From positions 434,001-498,000 of the forward strand of contig CAWBAO010000001.1 of assembly GCA_963786945.1 (NCBI GenBank): 64,000 nucleotides of DNA, written 5' to 3'. The DNA comes from JADKCZ01 sp963786945. Its GTDB lineage: Bacteria > Myxococcota > Myxococcia > Myxococcales > Anaeromyxobacteraceae. Below the pieces are notes generated by a model. That model searched no databases. It was not told the origin of the DNA and saw nothing but the letters and a program-made list of their open reading frames with translations. Below are positions 19,262 to 27,971 of the stretch, one piece after another. Position 1 is the first letter of the stretch, and every line of letters begins with the position of its first letter. A program made the position numbers and the translations under genes.

Positions 19262-20479
19262 ATGGACTTCTCGCTGTCGGATCGCGTGCTGGGCTTCCGT
19301 GGCCTGGTGCGGGAGTTCATGCGCAAGGAGGTCCACCCGCTCGAGCCCCGGCTCCGGCGCGAGGGCTTCGCGGCGCTGCTGCCCCAGCTCCGCCGGGTCC
19401 GGGAGAAGGCCCGGGAGACCGGCCTGTTCGCCGCCCACCTGCCGCCGGAGTACGGCGGCGCCCACCTCCCGCTCACCGAGTTCGCGCACCTCTCCGAGGA
19501 GCTGGGGAGGAGCCCGCTGGGCCACTACGCCTTCAACGTCCAGGCCCCGGACATCGGGAACATGGAGCTGATCCTGGAGCACGGCACCGCAGAGCAGAAG
19601 GCGCGCTGGCTCGAGCCGCTGGCCCGCGGCGAGATCCGCAGCTGCTTCTCCATGACCGAGCCCGAGTTCGCCGGCTCCAACCCGGTCTGGCTGGGGACCA
19701 CCGCCACCCGGGAGGGCGCCGAGTGGGTGATCCGGGGCCACAAGTGGTTCGCCTCCTCCGCCGACGGGGCCGCCTTCGCGGTCTGCATGGCGGTGACCAG
19801 CCCGTCCGCCGAGGATCCCTACCGGCGCGCCAGCATGATCATCGTCCCCACCGGGACGCCGGGCTTCGAGCTGGTCGGCAACCTCTCCGTCATGGGCCAC
19901 CGCGGCGCCGACTGGATGAGCCACGGCGAGATCATGTACCACGGCGCCCGCGTCCCGCTCTCCAACCTGCTGGGCCCGGAGGGCGGCGGCTTCGTGCTGG
20001 CCCAGCACCGGCTCGGCCCCGGGCGCATCCACCACTGCATGCGCTGGGTCGGCATCTGCGAGCGGGCCTTCGACCTCCTCTGCGAGCACGCCTCGACGCG
20101 GCAGCTGGCGCCGGGCGACCTGCTCGGCTCGCGCCAGATGGTCCAGCAGTGGATCGCCGAGAGCCGCGCCGAGATCGACGCCGCACGGCTGCTGGTGCTC
20201 CACGCCGCCTGGAAGATCGAGCGGGAGGGCGCGCCGGCCGCACGGCAGGAGATCTCCATCATCAAGTTCACGGTGGCCCGCACCCTGCAGCGCGTGCTCG
20301 ACCGCGCCATCCAGGCGCTGGGCGGGCTGGGCATGACCGACGACACGCCGCTGGCCTTCTGGTACGCGCACGAGCGCGCCGGTCGCATCTACGACGGCGC
20401 CGACGAGGTCCACATCGCCAGCGTGGCCAGGCGCATCCTCCAGGGGTACGCGAAGCGGCGCGCCGGAGGGGACGCGTGA
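19262..20479 (+). CDS. Acyl-CoA dehydrogenase, ACAD10/11-like
   Basis: Acyl-CoA dehydrogenase-fold protein of 405 aa with the ACAD10/11-type features CFSMTEPEFAGSNP, VIRGHKWFASSADGA, HHCMRWVGICERAFDLLCEH and the C-terminal LGGLGMTDDTPLAFWYAHER...RIYDGADEVH. In ACAD10/11 and the bacterial LvaC, this family removes phosphate from 4-phosphoacyl-CoA to give an enoyl-CoA. The next gene, overlapping by GTGA, encodes the matching APH-type kinase. Together they look like a split ACAD10/11 pair for 4-hydroxy acids or lactones (known chemistry of the family; inferred here). Confidence 0.88.
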   Translation: MDFSLSDRVLGFRGLVREFMRKEVHPLEPRLRREGFAALLPQLRRVREKARETGLFAAHLPPEYGGAHLPLTEFAHLSEELGRSPLGHYAFNVQAPDIGNMELILEHGTAEQKARWLEPLARGEIRSCFSMTEPEFAGSNPVWLGTTATREGAEWVIRGHKWFASSADGAAFAVCMAVTSPSAEDPYRRASMIIVPTGTPGFELVGNLSVMGHRGADWMSHGEIMYHGARVPLSNLLGPEGGGFVLAQHRLGPGRIHHCMRWVGICERAFDLLCEHASTRQLAPGDLLGSRQMVQQWIAESRAEIDAARLLVLHAAWKIEREGAPAARQEISIIKFTVARTLQRVLDRAIQALGGLGMTDDTPLAFWYAHERAGRIYDGADEVHIASVARRILQGYAKRRAGGDA

Positions 20480-21570
20480 GCGAGCCGTCCCGCCCACGCC
20501 TCGACGAGGCCGACGAGGTCCGGGAGGAGGAGCGGCTCGACGCGGAGAGGCTCCGCCCCTTCCTGGCCATGGCCCTCCCCGGCGCCGAGGGGCCCATCAC
20601 CGTCCGCCAGTTCCGCCAGGGGCACTCCAACCTCACCTACCTGGTCGGCATCGGGGGCCGCGAGGCGGTGCTGCGTCGCGGCCCGTTCGGCGCCCGCGTG
20701 AGGACGGCGCACGACATGGGCCGGGAGTGGAAGCTCCTCACCGCGCTCCAGGGGGTCTACCCGCGCGCCCCGCGGCCGCTCGCCTTCTGCGACGACGAGT
20801 CGGTGCTGGGCGCGCGCTTCTACCTCATGGAGCGGGTGCAGGGGGTGATCCTCCGCGGCGACGGCTCGGGGTCGGGGCTCCCGCTCGGGCCGGAGACGAT
20901 GCGCGCCACCTCGACGGCGCTGGTCGACAACCTCGCCGAGCTCCACGCCGTCGACCTGGCCCGCACCGGCCTCGGCGCCCTGGGCAAGCCGGCCGGCTAC
21001 GTGGAGCGCCAGGTGACGGGCTGGACCGAGCGCTACCAGGCCGCCCGGACCGACCAGGTCCCGGAGATCGAGGCCGCCGCCGCCTGGGCCGCCCGGCACC
21101 TGCCGGCGGCGGGCGGGGTGGCGCTGGTCCACAACGACTACAAGTACGACAACGTGGTGCTCGATCCCGCCGACCTCACCCGCGTGGTGGCCGTCCTCGA
21201 CTGGGAGATGGCCACCATCGGCGATCCCCTCATGGACCTCGGGACCACGCTCGGGTACTGGACCGACCCCGGTGACTCCCCGCTCCTCCGGGCCCACGCC
21301 TTCGGCCCCACCCACCTCCCGGGCAGCCTCTCCCGGCGCGAGGTGGTGGCGCGCTATGCCGAGCGCTCCGGCCGCGCCGTGGACGACGTGCTCTTCCACT
21401 ACGTCTTCGCGCTCTTCAAGCTGGCGGTGATCATCCAGCAGATCTACCGGCGCTACGTCGACGGCCACACCCACGACCCGCGCTTCGCCTCGCTGGGCCA
21501 GATGGTGCGCGTCCTCGGCACCCAGGCCGCCCGGGCCCTGGACCGCGGGCGCATCCACGACCTGGGATGA
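20476..21570 (+). CDS. APH-type kinase, probable 4-hydroxyacyl-CoA kinase partner
   Basis: Aminoglycoside phosphotransferase/choline-kinase fold protein of 364 aa from GTG 20476. The catalytic loop is VHNDYKYDNVVLD near residue 218 (catalytic Asp and Asn), followed by the metal-binding DWEMATIGDPLMDLG. N-terminal lobe features include RQFRQGHSNLTYLV and AVLRRGPFGARV. Proteins of this subtype coupled to an ACAD correspond to the kinase half of ACAD10/11 and to LvaA, which phosphorylates 4-hydroxyacyl-CoA. The small partner LvaB is not seen nearby. Starts and stops overlap both neighbours (GTGA and ATGA). Confidence 0.87.
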   Translation: MSEPSRPRLDEADEVREEERLDAERLRPFLAMALPGAEGPITVRQFRQGHSNLTYLVGIGGREAVLRRGPFGARVRTAHDMGREWKLLTALQGVYPRAPRPLAFCDDESVLGARFYLMERVQGVILRGDGSGSGLPLGPETMRATSTALVDNLAELHAVDLARTGLGALGKPAGYVERQVTGWTERYQAARTDQVPEIEAAAAWAARHLPAAGGVALVHNDYKYDNVVLDPADLTRVVAVLDWEMATIGDPLMDLGTTLGYWTDPGDSPLLRAHAFGPTHLPGSLSRREVVARYAERSGRAVDDVLFHYVFALFKLAVIIQQIYRRYVDGHTHDPRFASLGQMVRVLGTQAARALDRGRIHDLG

Positions 21571-22289
21571 AGCTCCACGTCCTCGCCAGGAAGGAGGAGC
21601 TCGACGGCCACCGCCTGCCCGGCAAGGTGGTGGTGGTCCTCGACGTGCTCTTCGCCACCACCAGCATCGCCGCCGTCCTGGCCCACGGTGCCTCGGAGGT
21701 GATCCCGACGCCGGACGGCGCCACGGCCCGGGCGGTGGCGGCCGGCCGGCCGCCCCGCTCCTTCGTCCTCGCCGGGGAGCGCGACGCGGAGACCCTGCCG
21801 GGCTTCTCGCATCCCACGCCGCTGGCGCTGCTCGACCAGCCGCTCCGGGGCCGGGCGCTCGTCTACACCACCACCAACGGCACGGTGGCCCTGGGCAAGG
21901 CGGCCGGCGCCGCGCGGGTCTACGCGGCGGCGCTCGCCAACGGGGCGGCGGTGGTCGAGCACGTGGTCCGGCACGGCCAGGGGGAGACGGTCCTGCTGGT
22001 CTGCTCGGGCTCGGCCGCGTCCTTCAACCTGGAGGACTTCTACGGCGCCGGCCACCTGGTCTCCCATTTCACCCGCAGCCCGGGGGACTGGGAGCTCTCC
22101 GACGCGGCGCTGGCGGCGCTCCTGCTCCACGACGGCGGCGACGCGCTGGCGTGCCTGTCGCGGGGCCGGGTGGGCCGGATGATGCTGGAGCGCGGGCTCC
22201 GGCACGAGGTGGAGTACGCGGCCCGCAAGGACCACCTCGCGGTGGTCCCGGAGCTCCTCGAGGGGCGGCTGGTGGCCGTCCCCCGGTAG
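21567..22289 (+). CDS. comB: ComB-family phosphatase (2-phosphosulfolactate phosphatase-like)
   Basis: Mg-dependent phosphatase family named for 2-phosphosulfolactate phosphatase of coenzyme M synthesis, 240 aa. Family blocks: VVVLDVLFATTSIAAVL (the usual DVLRATT with Phe for Arg), VYTTTNGTVAL, and CSGSAASFNLEDFYGAG. Most bacterial members have no proven substrate. Here its ATG overlaps the stop of the 4-hydroxyacyl-CoA-kinase-like gene, tying a phosphatase to a phosphorylation route. A CoM or sulfolactate role has no support from neighbours. The DVL(R) change could shift specificity. Confidence 0.83.
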   Translation: MKLHVLARKEELDGHRLPGKVVVVLDVLFATTSIAAVLAHGASEVIPTPDGATARAVAAGRPPRSFVLAGERDAETLPGFSHPTPLALLDQPLRGRALVYTTTNGTVALGKAAGAARVYAAALANGAAVVEHVVRHGQGETVLLVCSGSAASFNLEDFYGAGHLVSHFTRSPGDWELSDAALAALLLHDGGDALACLSRGRVGRMMLERGLRHEVEYAARKDHLAVVPELLEGRLVAVPR

Positions 22290-22306
22290 CGGCCCCCGGC
22301 CTGGCC

Positions 22307-22696
22307 TCAGCGGCGCAGCTTGAAGGTGCCGACCGCCTTGGCCACCAGCTCCCCGGCGGCGTCGCGGACCTCCCCCTCCGAGAAGGCCAGCTCGCGGCCG
22401 GAGCGCAGGCAGCGCGCCTCCGCCACCAGCCTGCCCCGGCCCGGCCCGACGAAGCTCACCGACAGGTTCACGGTGATGGCGCCCCGGGCGGCGCCGTCCC
22501 GGGTGATGGCGGCCACGGCCAGGGCCACGTCGGCGAGGGTCGTCACCACGCCGCCGTGGGCGTCCTGGAAGCTGTTGAGGAGCTCGGGGCGGAGCTCCAG
22601 CTCCAGCCGCGCCAGGCCCGGGTCGGCGGGGACGACCCGCAGGCCGAGCAGCTCGGCGAAGGGCACGGGCCGGCCGATGAGCTCGGAGAGGGTCAC
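22307..22696 (-). CDS. PaaI/hotdog-fold acyl-CoA thioesterase
   Basis: Small hotdog-fold thioesterase of about 129 aa from GTG 22696, which gives the usual family start VTLSELIGRPVPFAELLGL. An ATG at 22730-22732 would add 12 residues but lies inside the IclR-type palindrome. The active-site block NSFQDAHGGVVTTLADVALA matches the PaaI family (HGG, with downstream Asp), and NLSVSFVGPGRGRLVAEA is the second strand pair. It probably hydrolyses acyl-CoAs that stall in the neighbouring pathway. Divergent from iclR. Confidence 0.87.
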   Translation of the reverse strand: MTLSELIGRPVPFAELLGLRVVPADPGLARLELELRPELLNSFQDAHGGVVTTLADVALAVAAITRDGAARGAITVNLSVSFVGPGRGRLVAEARCLRSGRELAFSEGEVRDAAGELVAKAVGTFKLRR

Positions 22697-22721
22697 GGGG
22701 GGCCGGGGGCCTTGGCCAGGT

Positions 22722-22740
22722 CGTTTCACCATACGAAACG
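22722..22740. promoter_or_regulatory. 19-bp inverted repeat, candidate IclR operator
   Basis: CGTTTC-ACCATAC-GAAACG: perfect 6-base arms around 7 bases, in the divergent region between the thioesterase gene and iclR (start 22810). It stands out as AT-richer than its surroundings. Position and size fit autoregulation by the IclR protein. The core resembles the palindrome upstream of pimC at 18289-18303. Confidence 0.6.
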
Positions 22741-22809
22741 AGGTGCCGCACCGTAACACGAGGCGCGCGCGCCTCGCAACGACGCCCGCCCGTCTGCTAG
22801 GCTCGGGCC

Positions 22810-23628
22810 GTGCCCACGGCGCCGCGCAAGTCCCCGGAGGACCGGAAGTTCGTGACCGCCCTCTCCCGCGGGCTCGAGGTGCTCCGCTGCTTCGGGCCCC
22901 GCGATCGCTGGCTCGCCAACCAGGAGATCGCCCGGCGCACCGGGCTCGCCAAGCCCACCGTCTCCAGGCTGGCCTACACGCTGACCCGGCTCGGGCACCT
23001 CCGCTACTCGGAGACGCTCAACAAGTACGCGCTGGGCAGCGCCGCCATCAGCCTGGGCTTCGCGGCGCTGGGGCAGATGGACGTGCGTCGCGCCGCCCGC
23101 CCCTTCATGCAGGAGCTCTCCGACTACACCAAGGCCTCGGTGCACCTGGCCGTGAACGACCGGCTCTCCATGCAGGTCGTCGACACCTACTGGAACAGCG
23201 CGTCGTTCGTCATCGACATCGGCTCGCGGGTCCCGGTGGCCACCACCTCGCTGGGCCGGGCCTGGGTGGCGGCGCTGCCCGCGGCGGAGCGCCAGCGCAT
23301 CCTGGCCGCGCTGCGGGCCGCGCGCCCGGCCGACTGGCCCACCACCCGCCGGCGCTTCCAGCAGGCGTTCCGGGACTTCCAGGAGCACGGGTTCTGCTTC
23401 GGGCTGGGCGACTGGCGCCGCGAGATCAACGCGGTGGCCGCGCCCCTCGTCCTGCCGAACGGCGCCGGCCCCATCGTCATCGGCTGCAGCGGCGCGGCCT
23501 TCCAGCTCGAGCCCGAGAGGCTGAAGCGGGACGTCGGCCCGAGGCTGCTGGCCCTGCTCGGCAACGTGCGCTCGGTGCTGGCGCGCGACGGCGAGGGGGA
23601 AGGCGGGTGGCCCCCCCGGGCCAGCTGA
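22810..23628 (+). CDS. IclR-family transcriptional regulator
   Basis: 272 aa from GTG 22810. The N-terminal winged helix-turn-helix (about 12-75) includes SRGLEVLRCFGP, LANQEIARRTGLAKPTVSRL and YTLTRLGHL. The IclR effector domain follows (about 85-260), with SVHLAVNDRLSMQVVDTY and INAVAAPLVLPNGAGPIVIGCSG. Such proteins sense small organic acids and commonly control aromatic or fatty-acid catabolic operons. It lies at the end of the catabolic block, beside a 19-bp palindrome. Confidence 0.94.
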   Translation: MPTAPRKSPEDRKFVTALSRGLEVLRCFGPRDRWLANQEIARRTGLAKPTVSRLAYTLTRLGHLRYSETLNKYALGSAAISLGFAALGQMDVRRAARPFMQELSDYTKASVHLAVNDRLSMQVVDTYWNSASFVIDIGSRVPVATTSLGRAWVAALPAAERQRILAALRAARPADWPTTRRRFQQAFRDFQEHGFCFGLGDWRREINAVAAPLVLPNGAGPIVIGCSGAAFQLEPERLKRDVGPRLLALLGNVRSVLARDGEGEGGWPPRAS

Positions 23629-23676
23629 CCGGCCTGGCCGGTTCACGCGGCCGGCGGCCGGGGCCGGGCGGCGCGG

Positions 23677-25062
23677 TCAGGCGGCGCGGGGAGGGGCCCT
23701 GGCGAGGTAGCGCCTCGCCATGATGCGGAAGCCGAAGGCCGCCACCAGCATGAGCAGCGCGAAGAAGCCGAAGTAGGCGGCGCCGGAGAGCCGGACGAAC
23801 TGGACCAGGAAGGTGAGCAGGTTCCCGAGGAAGACGGTGAGGAACCAGATGGACATGATGGTCGAGCGCATCGAGCGCGGCGCCTGGGTGTAGCTGAACT
23901 CCAGCCCGGTCACCGAGACCAGCACCTCGCCGGTGGTGAGCAGCAGGTACTGGGGGAACTGCCAGAGCAGGCCGGGCGGGTGGCCGCCGTCGACGCGCAG
24001 CTGCACCAGCGCCGCGGCCACGAAGGAGAGCACGGTGACGAACATCCCGGCCGTCATCTTGGAGAGCGGCGCCAGCGAGACGCCGCGCCGGGCCAGGGCC
24101 GGGAAGACCACCCAGCTGAAGAGCGGCACCAGCGCCATCACCAGGAAGGGGTTGAGCGCCTGCAGCTGGGCGGCGTCCAGCTCGAAGGGGCCGATCACCG
24201 CCTCGCCGAAGGCGAACGGCCCGACGGTGCCGACCAGCTGCTTCCCCTGCAGCACCCAGCTCGAGCCGGTCTGGTCGAAGAGCGCCCAGAACACCGTGAC
24301 CGCCCCGAAGACCCCCATGATCCGCAGCACCGCGCGCGCCCCCTCCACCGCCTCGGCCGGGTGGCGCTCCAGCGCGGTGTCGAGCCAGCTCTGGCCGTGG
24401 CGGTGGGTGCCGAGGCGCCGCGCCGCGTGCCAGAGGACGTCGAGGAAGCCGTGCGGGTTGGGGCCGGAGGGCGGGGCCCGGACGTAGTGGCGGGTGCCGG
24501 CCCAGAAGATCCAGGTGGCGATGGCCATGAAGACGCCGGGGACCGCGAAGGCCACCGCGGGGCCGTGGCGCCGCAGCAGCCAGGGGATGAGCAGCTTGGC
24601 GGAGGCCGAGCCGAGGTTGATCACCCAGTAGAACCACCCGTAGACCTTCTGCATCAGGGTCTCCTGGTCGGGCGTGAACTGGTCGCCCACGAAGGCCGAG
24701 ACGCAGGGCTTGATGCCGCCCGAGCCGAGCGTGATGAGGGCCAGGCCGGTGATGAAGCCGGTGCGGGTCTCCCAGAAGGCCAGGGTCAGGTGGCCGAGGA
24801 CGTAGAAGAGCGAGATCCAGAGGATGGTCCGGTAGCGCCCCCAGTAGCGGTCGGCGATCCACCCGCCCAGCAGCGGGGTCAGGTAGTTCACCATCATGAA
24901 GAGGTGGTAGCCCTCCTTGGCCTCCTGGTCCGGGTAGAGCAGGTACCCGGTCATGTAGACCACCAGCACCGAGCGCATCCCGTAGAAGGAGAAGCGCTCG
25001 CAGGCCTCGTTGCCCACGATGTGCTTCACCTGCGGCGGGTAGCGGTCGGCGGCGGCGGTCAT
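23677..25062 (-). CDS. POT/PTR2-family proton-dependent oligopeptide transporter
   Basis: Inner-membrane H+-coupled peptide symporter, 461 aa, about 12-14 helices. The first helix carries the POT signature NEACERFSFYGMRSVLVVYM (the ExxERFxYYG motif, Phe for one Tyr). A second signature, GSGGIKPCVSAFVGDQFTP, is near residue 110. The gene order places a sister POT gene upstream on the same strand, 30 bases away, so the two may be co-transcribed. Substrate could be di/tripeptides or other small metabolites. Confidence 0.93.
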   Translation of the reverse strand: MTAAADRYPPQVKHIVGNEACERFSFYGMRSVLVVYMTGYLLYPDQEAKEGYHLFMMVNYLTPLLGGWIADRYWGRYRTILWISLFYVLGHLTLAFWETRTGFITGLALITLGSGGIKPCVSAFVGDQFTPDQETLMQKVYGWFYWVINLGSASAKLLIPWLLRRHGPAVAFAVPGVFMAIATWIFWAGTRHYVRAPPSGPNPHGFLDVLWHAARRLGTHRHGQSWLDTALERHPAEAVEGARAVLRIMGVFGAVTVFWALFDQTGSSWVLQGKQLVGTVGPFAFGEAVIGPFELDAAQLQALNPFLVMALVPLFSWVVFPALARRGVSLAPLSKMTAGMFVTVLSFVAAALVQLRVDGGHPPGLLWQFPQYLLLTTGEVLVSVTGLEFSYTQAPRSMRSTIMSIWFLTVFLGNLLTFLVQFVRLSGAAYFGFFALLMLVAAFGFRIMARRYLARAPPRAA

Positions 25063-25092
25063 GCGCGGGGCTCCGGCCAGGTCGGGGGCGGC

Positions 25093-26413
25093 TCAGGCGG
25101 TGGCGGGCCGGCGCAGGCCCCGCCAGGCCAGGGCGAGGAGGAGGAAGGCCACCGCCGCGCCCAGCATGAGCCACGCGTAGAAGTGGTAGTAGCCCACCCC
25201 CTGCCAGCGGTTGAGCCCGGCCACCACCGCCGCCAGCAGGCTGCCGCCGGAGATGGTCAGGTACCAGAGCCCCATCACCAGGCTCTTCAGCTGCGCCGGC
25301 GCCTGGGTGTAGGCGAACTCCAGCGCGGTGACGCTCACCAGCACCTCGCCCACCCCCATGAGCACGTACTGGGGCAGCTGCCAGGCCACGTGCGGGTGGC
25401 CGCCGGCCCGCAGCATCCCCTCCACCCACGCCGCCGCCAGGAAGGAGAGCCCGGCCACGAACATCCCCACCGACATCTTGCGCAGCGGCGTCACGGCCAC
25501 GCCGAGCGCCGACCAGGGCCGGGTAGATCACCAGGGTGAAGAGCGGGATCAGGGCCAGCACCAGCACGGCGTTGAGGGTCTGCACCTGCCCGGTGGAGAT
25601 CTCCAGCCCGGCCACCACCCGGTCCATCTTGTCGGCCTGCAGGGTCCACGCCGAGCCGTACTGGAAGTAGAGGGCCCAGAAGGCCGCCACCGGGGCGAAG
25701 ATGAGGGCGATCCAGGCGACGGCCTTGACCGTCCCGGCCGCGCCGAGCCGGGCCGGCGCCGCCGTCCCGGCCGCCGCCGCCGCCACCCGGGCCGCCACGG
25801 CCGGGGGCCGGCGGAGGTACCGGCCGCGCCCCGCCCAGAAGACCAGCAGCGCCAGGGCCATGGCCAGGCCGGGCACGCCGAAGGCGACCCGCGGGCCGTA
25901 GGCGTCGAAGAGCCAGGGGATGACCAGCGTGGAGGCGAAGGACCCGAGGTTGATCATCCAGTAGTAGAGGTTGTAGACGCGCTCGACGGCCCGGTCGTCC
26001 CCGGCCGGCACCTGGTCGGCCGCGAAGGCCGAGGCGCACGGCTTGATGCCCCCGGCGCCGACGGCGATCAGGGCCAGCCCGATGACCAGGCCGACCGGCC
26101 CCTCCCACAGCGCGATGGTGGCGTGGCCGGCCACGTAGCCGAAGGAGAGCCAGAGGATGGTCCGGTAGCGGCCCCAGAGGACGTCGGAGAGCAGGGCGCC
26201 GAGGATGGGGGTCAGGTAGACGCCGAAGACGAAGTACTGGTAGCCGCTGATGGCCTGGTGCTCGACCAGCCCCATGTTCTTCACCAGGTGCAGGGTGAGG
26301 ATCGAGGTCATCCCGTAGTAGGAGAAGCGCTCGGCGGCCTCGTTCCAGGCCAGGTACCAGATCTGGGAGGGGAGGCGCGCGGCCGGGGCGGTCGGGCTCA
26401 TGTGGGGGGGCAT
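25093..26413 (-). CDS. POT-family transporter, paralogue with a frameshift
   Basis: Second POT transporter, read from ATG 26411-26413 (GAGGT 8 bases upstream; ATG 26401 is the alternative). Signatures NEAAERFSYYGMTSILTLHL and GAGGIKPCASAFAADQ are intact. Near 25505-25512 the frame shifts: upstream ends ...LVIYPALVGA and downstream continues GVAVTPLRKMSVGMF, matching the equivalent position of the sister gene. Removing one G from tcGGcg restores the frame (PALVALGVAV). Either a recent single-base insertion or, more likely, a sequencing error. Close relation to the next gene suggests duplication. Confidence 0.85.
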
Positions 26414-26495
26414 CCTGCCACACCTCGTGGCCCCGGGTGATGGCGGAGCGGTTGCGCCGGGGCCGGCGCCGGGAGGCTGGTAGAGTCGCCGCCGG

Positions 26496-27968
26496 GTGCA
26501 CGAACCGCTCGCCACCGCCCTGCTGCTCGCCGCCGCCGGCATGCTGCTCGCCGCCGGGGTGCTGGTGAGCCGCACCTCCGGCCGGCTGGGCGTGCCGGCC
26601 GCCCTGCTCTTCCTGGCCGTCGGCATGCTGGCCGGCTCCGACGGCCTCGGCGGCATCCACTTCGGCGACTACGCGCTCGCCTTCCGGCTCGGGACCGTGG
26701 CGCTGGTCCTGATCCTCTTCGACGGCGGGCTCAACACCCCGCTCTCCAGCCTGCGCCGGTCCCTGGCGCCGGCGGCGGTGCTGGCCACGGTGGGCGTGCT
26801 CGGCACCGCGGCCCTCGCGGCGCTGGCCGCCTCCCTCTTCGGCCTGCCCTGGCCGCAGGCCATGATCTTCGGCGCGGTGGTCTCGTCCACCGACGCCGCC
26901 GCCGTCTTCTCGGTGCTGCGCGGCGGGGGCGTCTCGCTGCGCGGCCGGGTGGGTCGGGTGCTGGAGCTGGAGTCGGGCCTCAACGACCCGATGGCGGTCA
27001 TCCTCACCCTCTCGCTCACCGCCGGAGCGCTCCACGGCGAGCCGCTCGGCTGGCGGCTGGCGCTGGAGGTGGTGCTGCAGCTGGCCGTGGGCGCGCTGGG
27101 CGGCGCGGCCATCGGCTGGATCGGCCGCTGGGTGATGATCCGGGCCCGCCTCTCCGCCGCCGGCCTCTACCCGGTCCTCTCGCTGGCGCTGGCGATGCTG
27201 GCCTTCGGCGTCCCCTCCCTGCTGTGGGGCTCGGGCTTCCTCGCCGTCTACGTCGCCGCCATGATGATCGGGGCCGGCCAGATCCCCTACCTGCCCGGCC
27301 TGCGCCGGGTCCACGACGCCATCGGCTGGTTCAGCCAGGTGGGGATGTTCCTGCTGCTGGGGCTGCTGGCCTTCCCCTCCCGGGTCATGGGGCAGGCCGG
27401 GACCGGACTGCTGATCGGCGTCCTGCTGGCGGTGGTGGCGCGACCCGTGGTGGCGGCCGCCTGCCTGCTCCCCTTCGGCTTCACCTGGCGCGAGATCCTG
27501 TTCATGGCCTGGGTGGGGCTGCGCGGCGCCGTCCCCATCATCCTGGCCTGCTTCCCGGTGCTGGAAGGGGTGCCGGGCGCCACCGGGATCTTCGACCTGG
27601 TGTTCTTCGTGGTGCTGGTGAGCACGGCGGTGCAGGGCGGGACCGCCCGCTGGCTGGCGCGCCGGCTCGGGCTGGAGGAGGCCGCGCCGCCGGCGCCGCG
27701 GGCGGTGCTGGAGCTGGTGAGCACCCAGCCGCTCAGCGGCGAGATGATGGTGTTCCAGATCGACCCGGCCAGCGCCGTGGCCGGCGCCCGCATCTCCGAC
27801 CTGCCCCTGCCGCCCGGCGCCGCGGTCATGCTGGTGCTGCGCGGCCGGCAGCTGGTGCCGGCCCGCGGCCGCACCGTGCTGACCCCGGGCGACCACGTGT
27901 ACGTCTCGGCGTCGCCGGACGACGCGGCGCTGGTCCGGCTCCTCTTCGGGCAGGCCGAGGAGGCCTAG
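26496..27968 (+). CDS. CPA1-type K+(Na+)/H+ antiporter with C-terminal TrkA-C domain
   Basis: Monovalent cation/proton antiporter of the NhaP2/CvrA type, 490 aa from GTG 26496. About 12 helices; the transport core shows VVSSTDAAAVFSVLRGGG near residue 130 and LESGLNDPMAVILTL near 160, with the catalytic Asp. The C-terminal RCK_C-like domain (about 405-490) has ISDLPLPPGAAVMLVLRGRQ and GDHVYVSASPDD. It is 3 bases upstream of the glycosyltransferase-like gene. Likely role: K+ or Na+ extrusion and pH/osmotic balance. Shorter than E. coli CvrA (about 578 aa). Confidence 0.92.
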   Translation: MHEPLATALLLAAAGMLLAAGVLVSRTSGRLGVPAALLFLAVGMLAGSDGLGGIHFGDYALAFRLGTVALVLILFDGGLNTPLSSLRRSLAPAAVLATVGVLGTAALAALAASLFGLPWPQAMIFGAVVSSTDAAAVFSVLRGGGVSLRGRVGRVLELESGLNDPMAVILTLSLTAGALHGEPLGWRLALEVVLQLAVGALGGAAIGWIGRWVMIRARLSAAGLYPVLSLALAMLAFGVPSLLWGSGFLAVYVAAMMIGAGQIPYLPGLRRVHDAIGWFSQVGMFLLLGLLAFPSRVMGQAGTGLLIGVLLAVVARPVVAAACLLPFGFTWREILFMAWVGLRGAVPIILACFPVLEGVPGATGIFDLVFFVVLVSTAVQGGTARWLARRLGLEEAAPPAPRAVLELVSTQPLSGEMMVFQIDPASAVAGARISDLPLPPGAAVMLVLRGRQLVPARGRTVLTPGDHVYVSASPDDAALVRLLFGQAEEA

Positions 27969-27971
27969 GGG

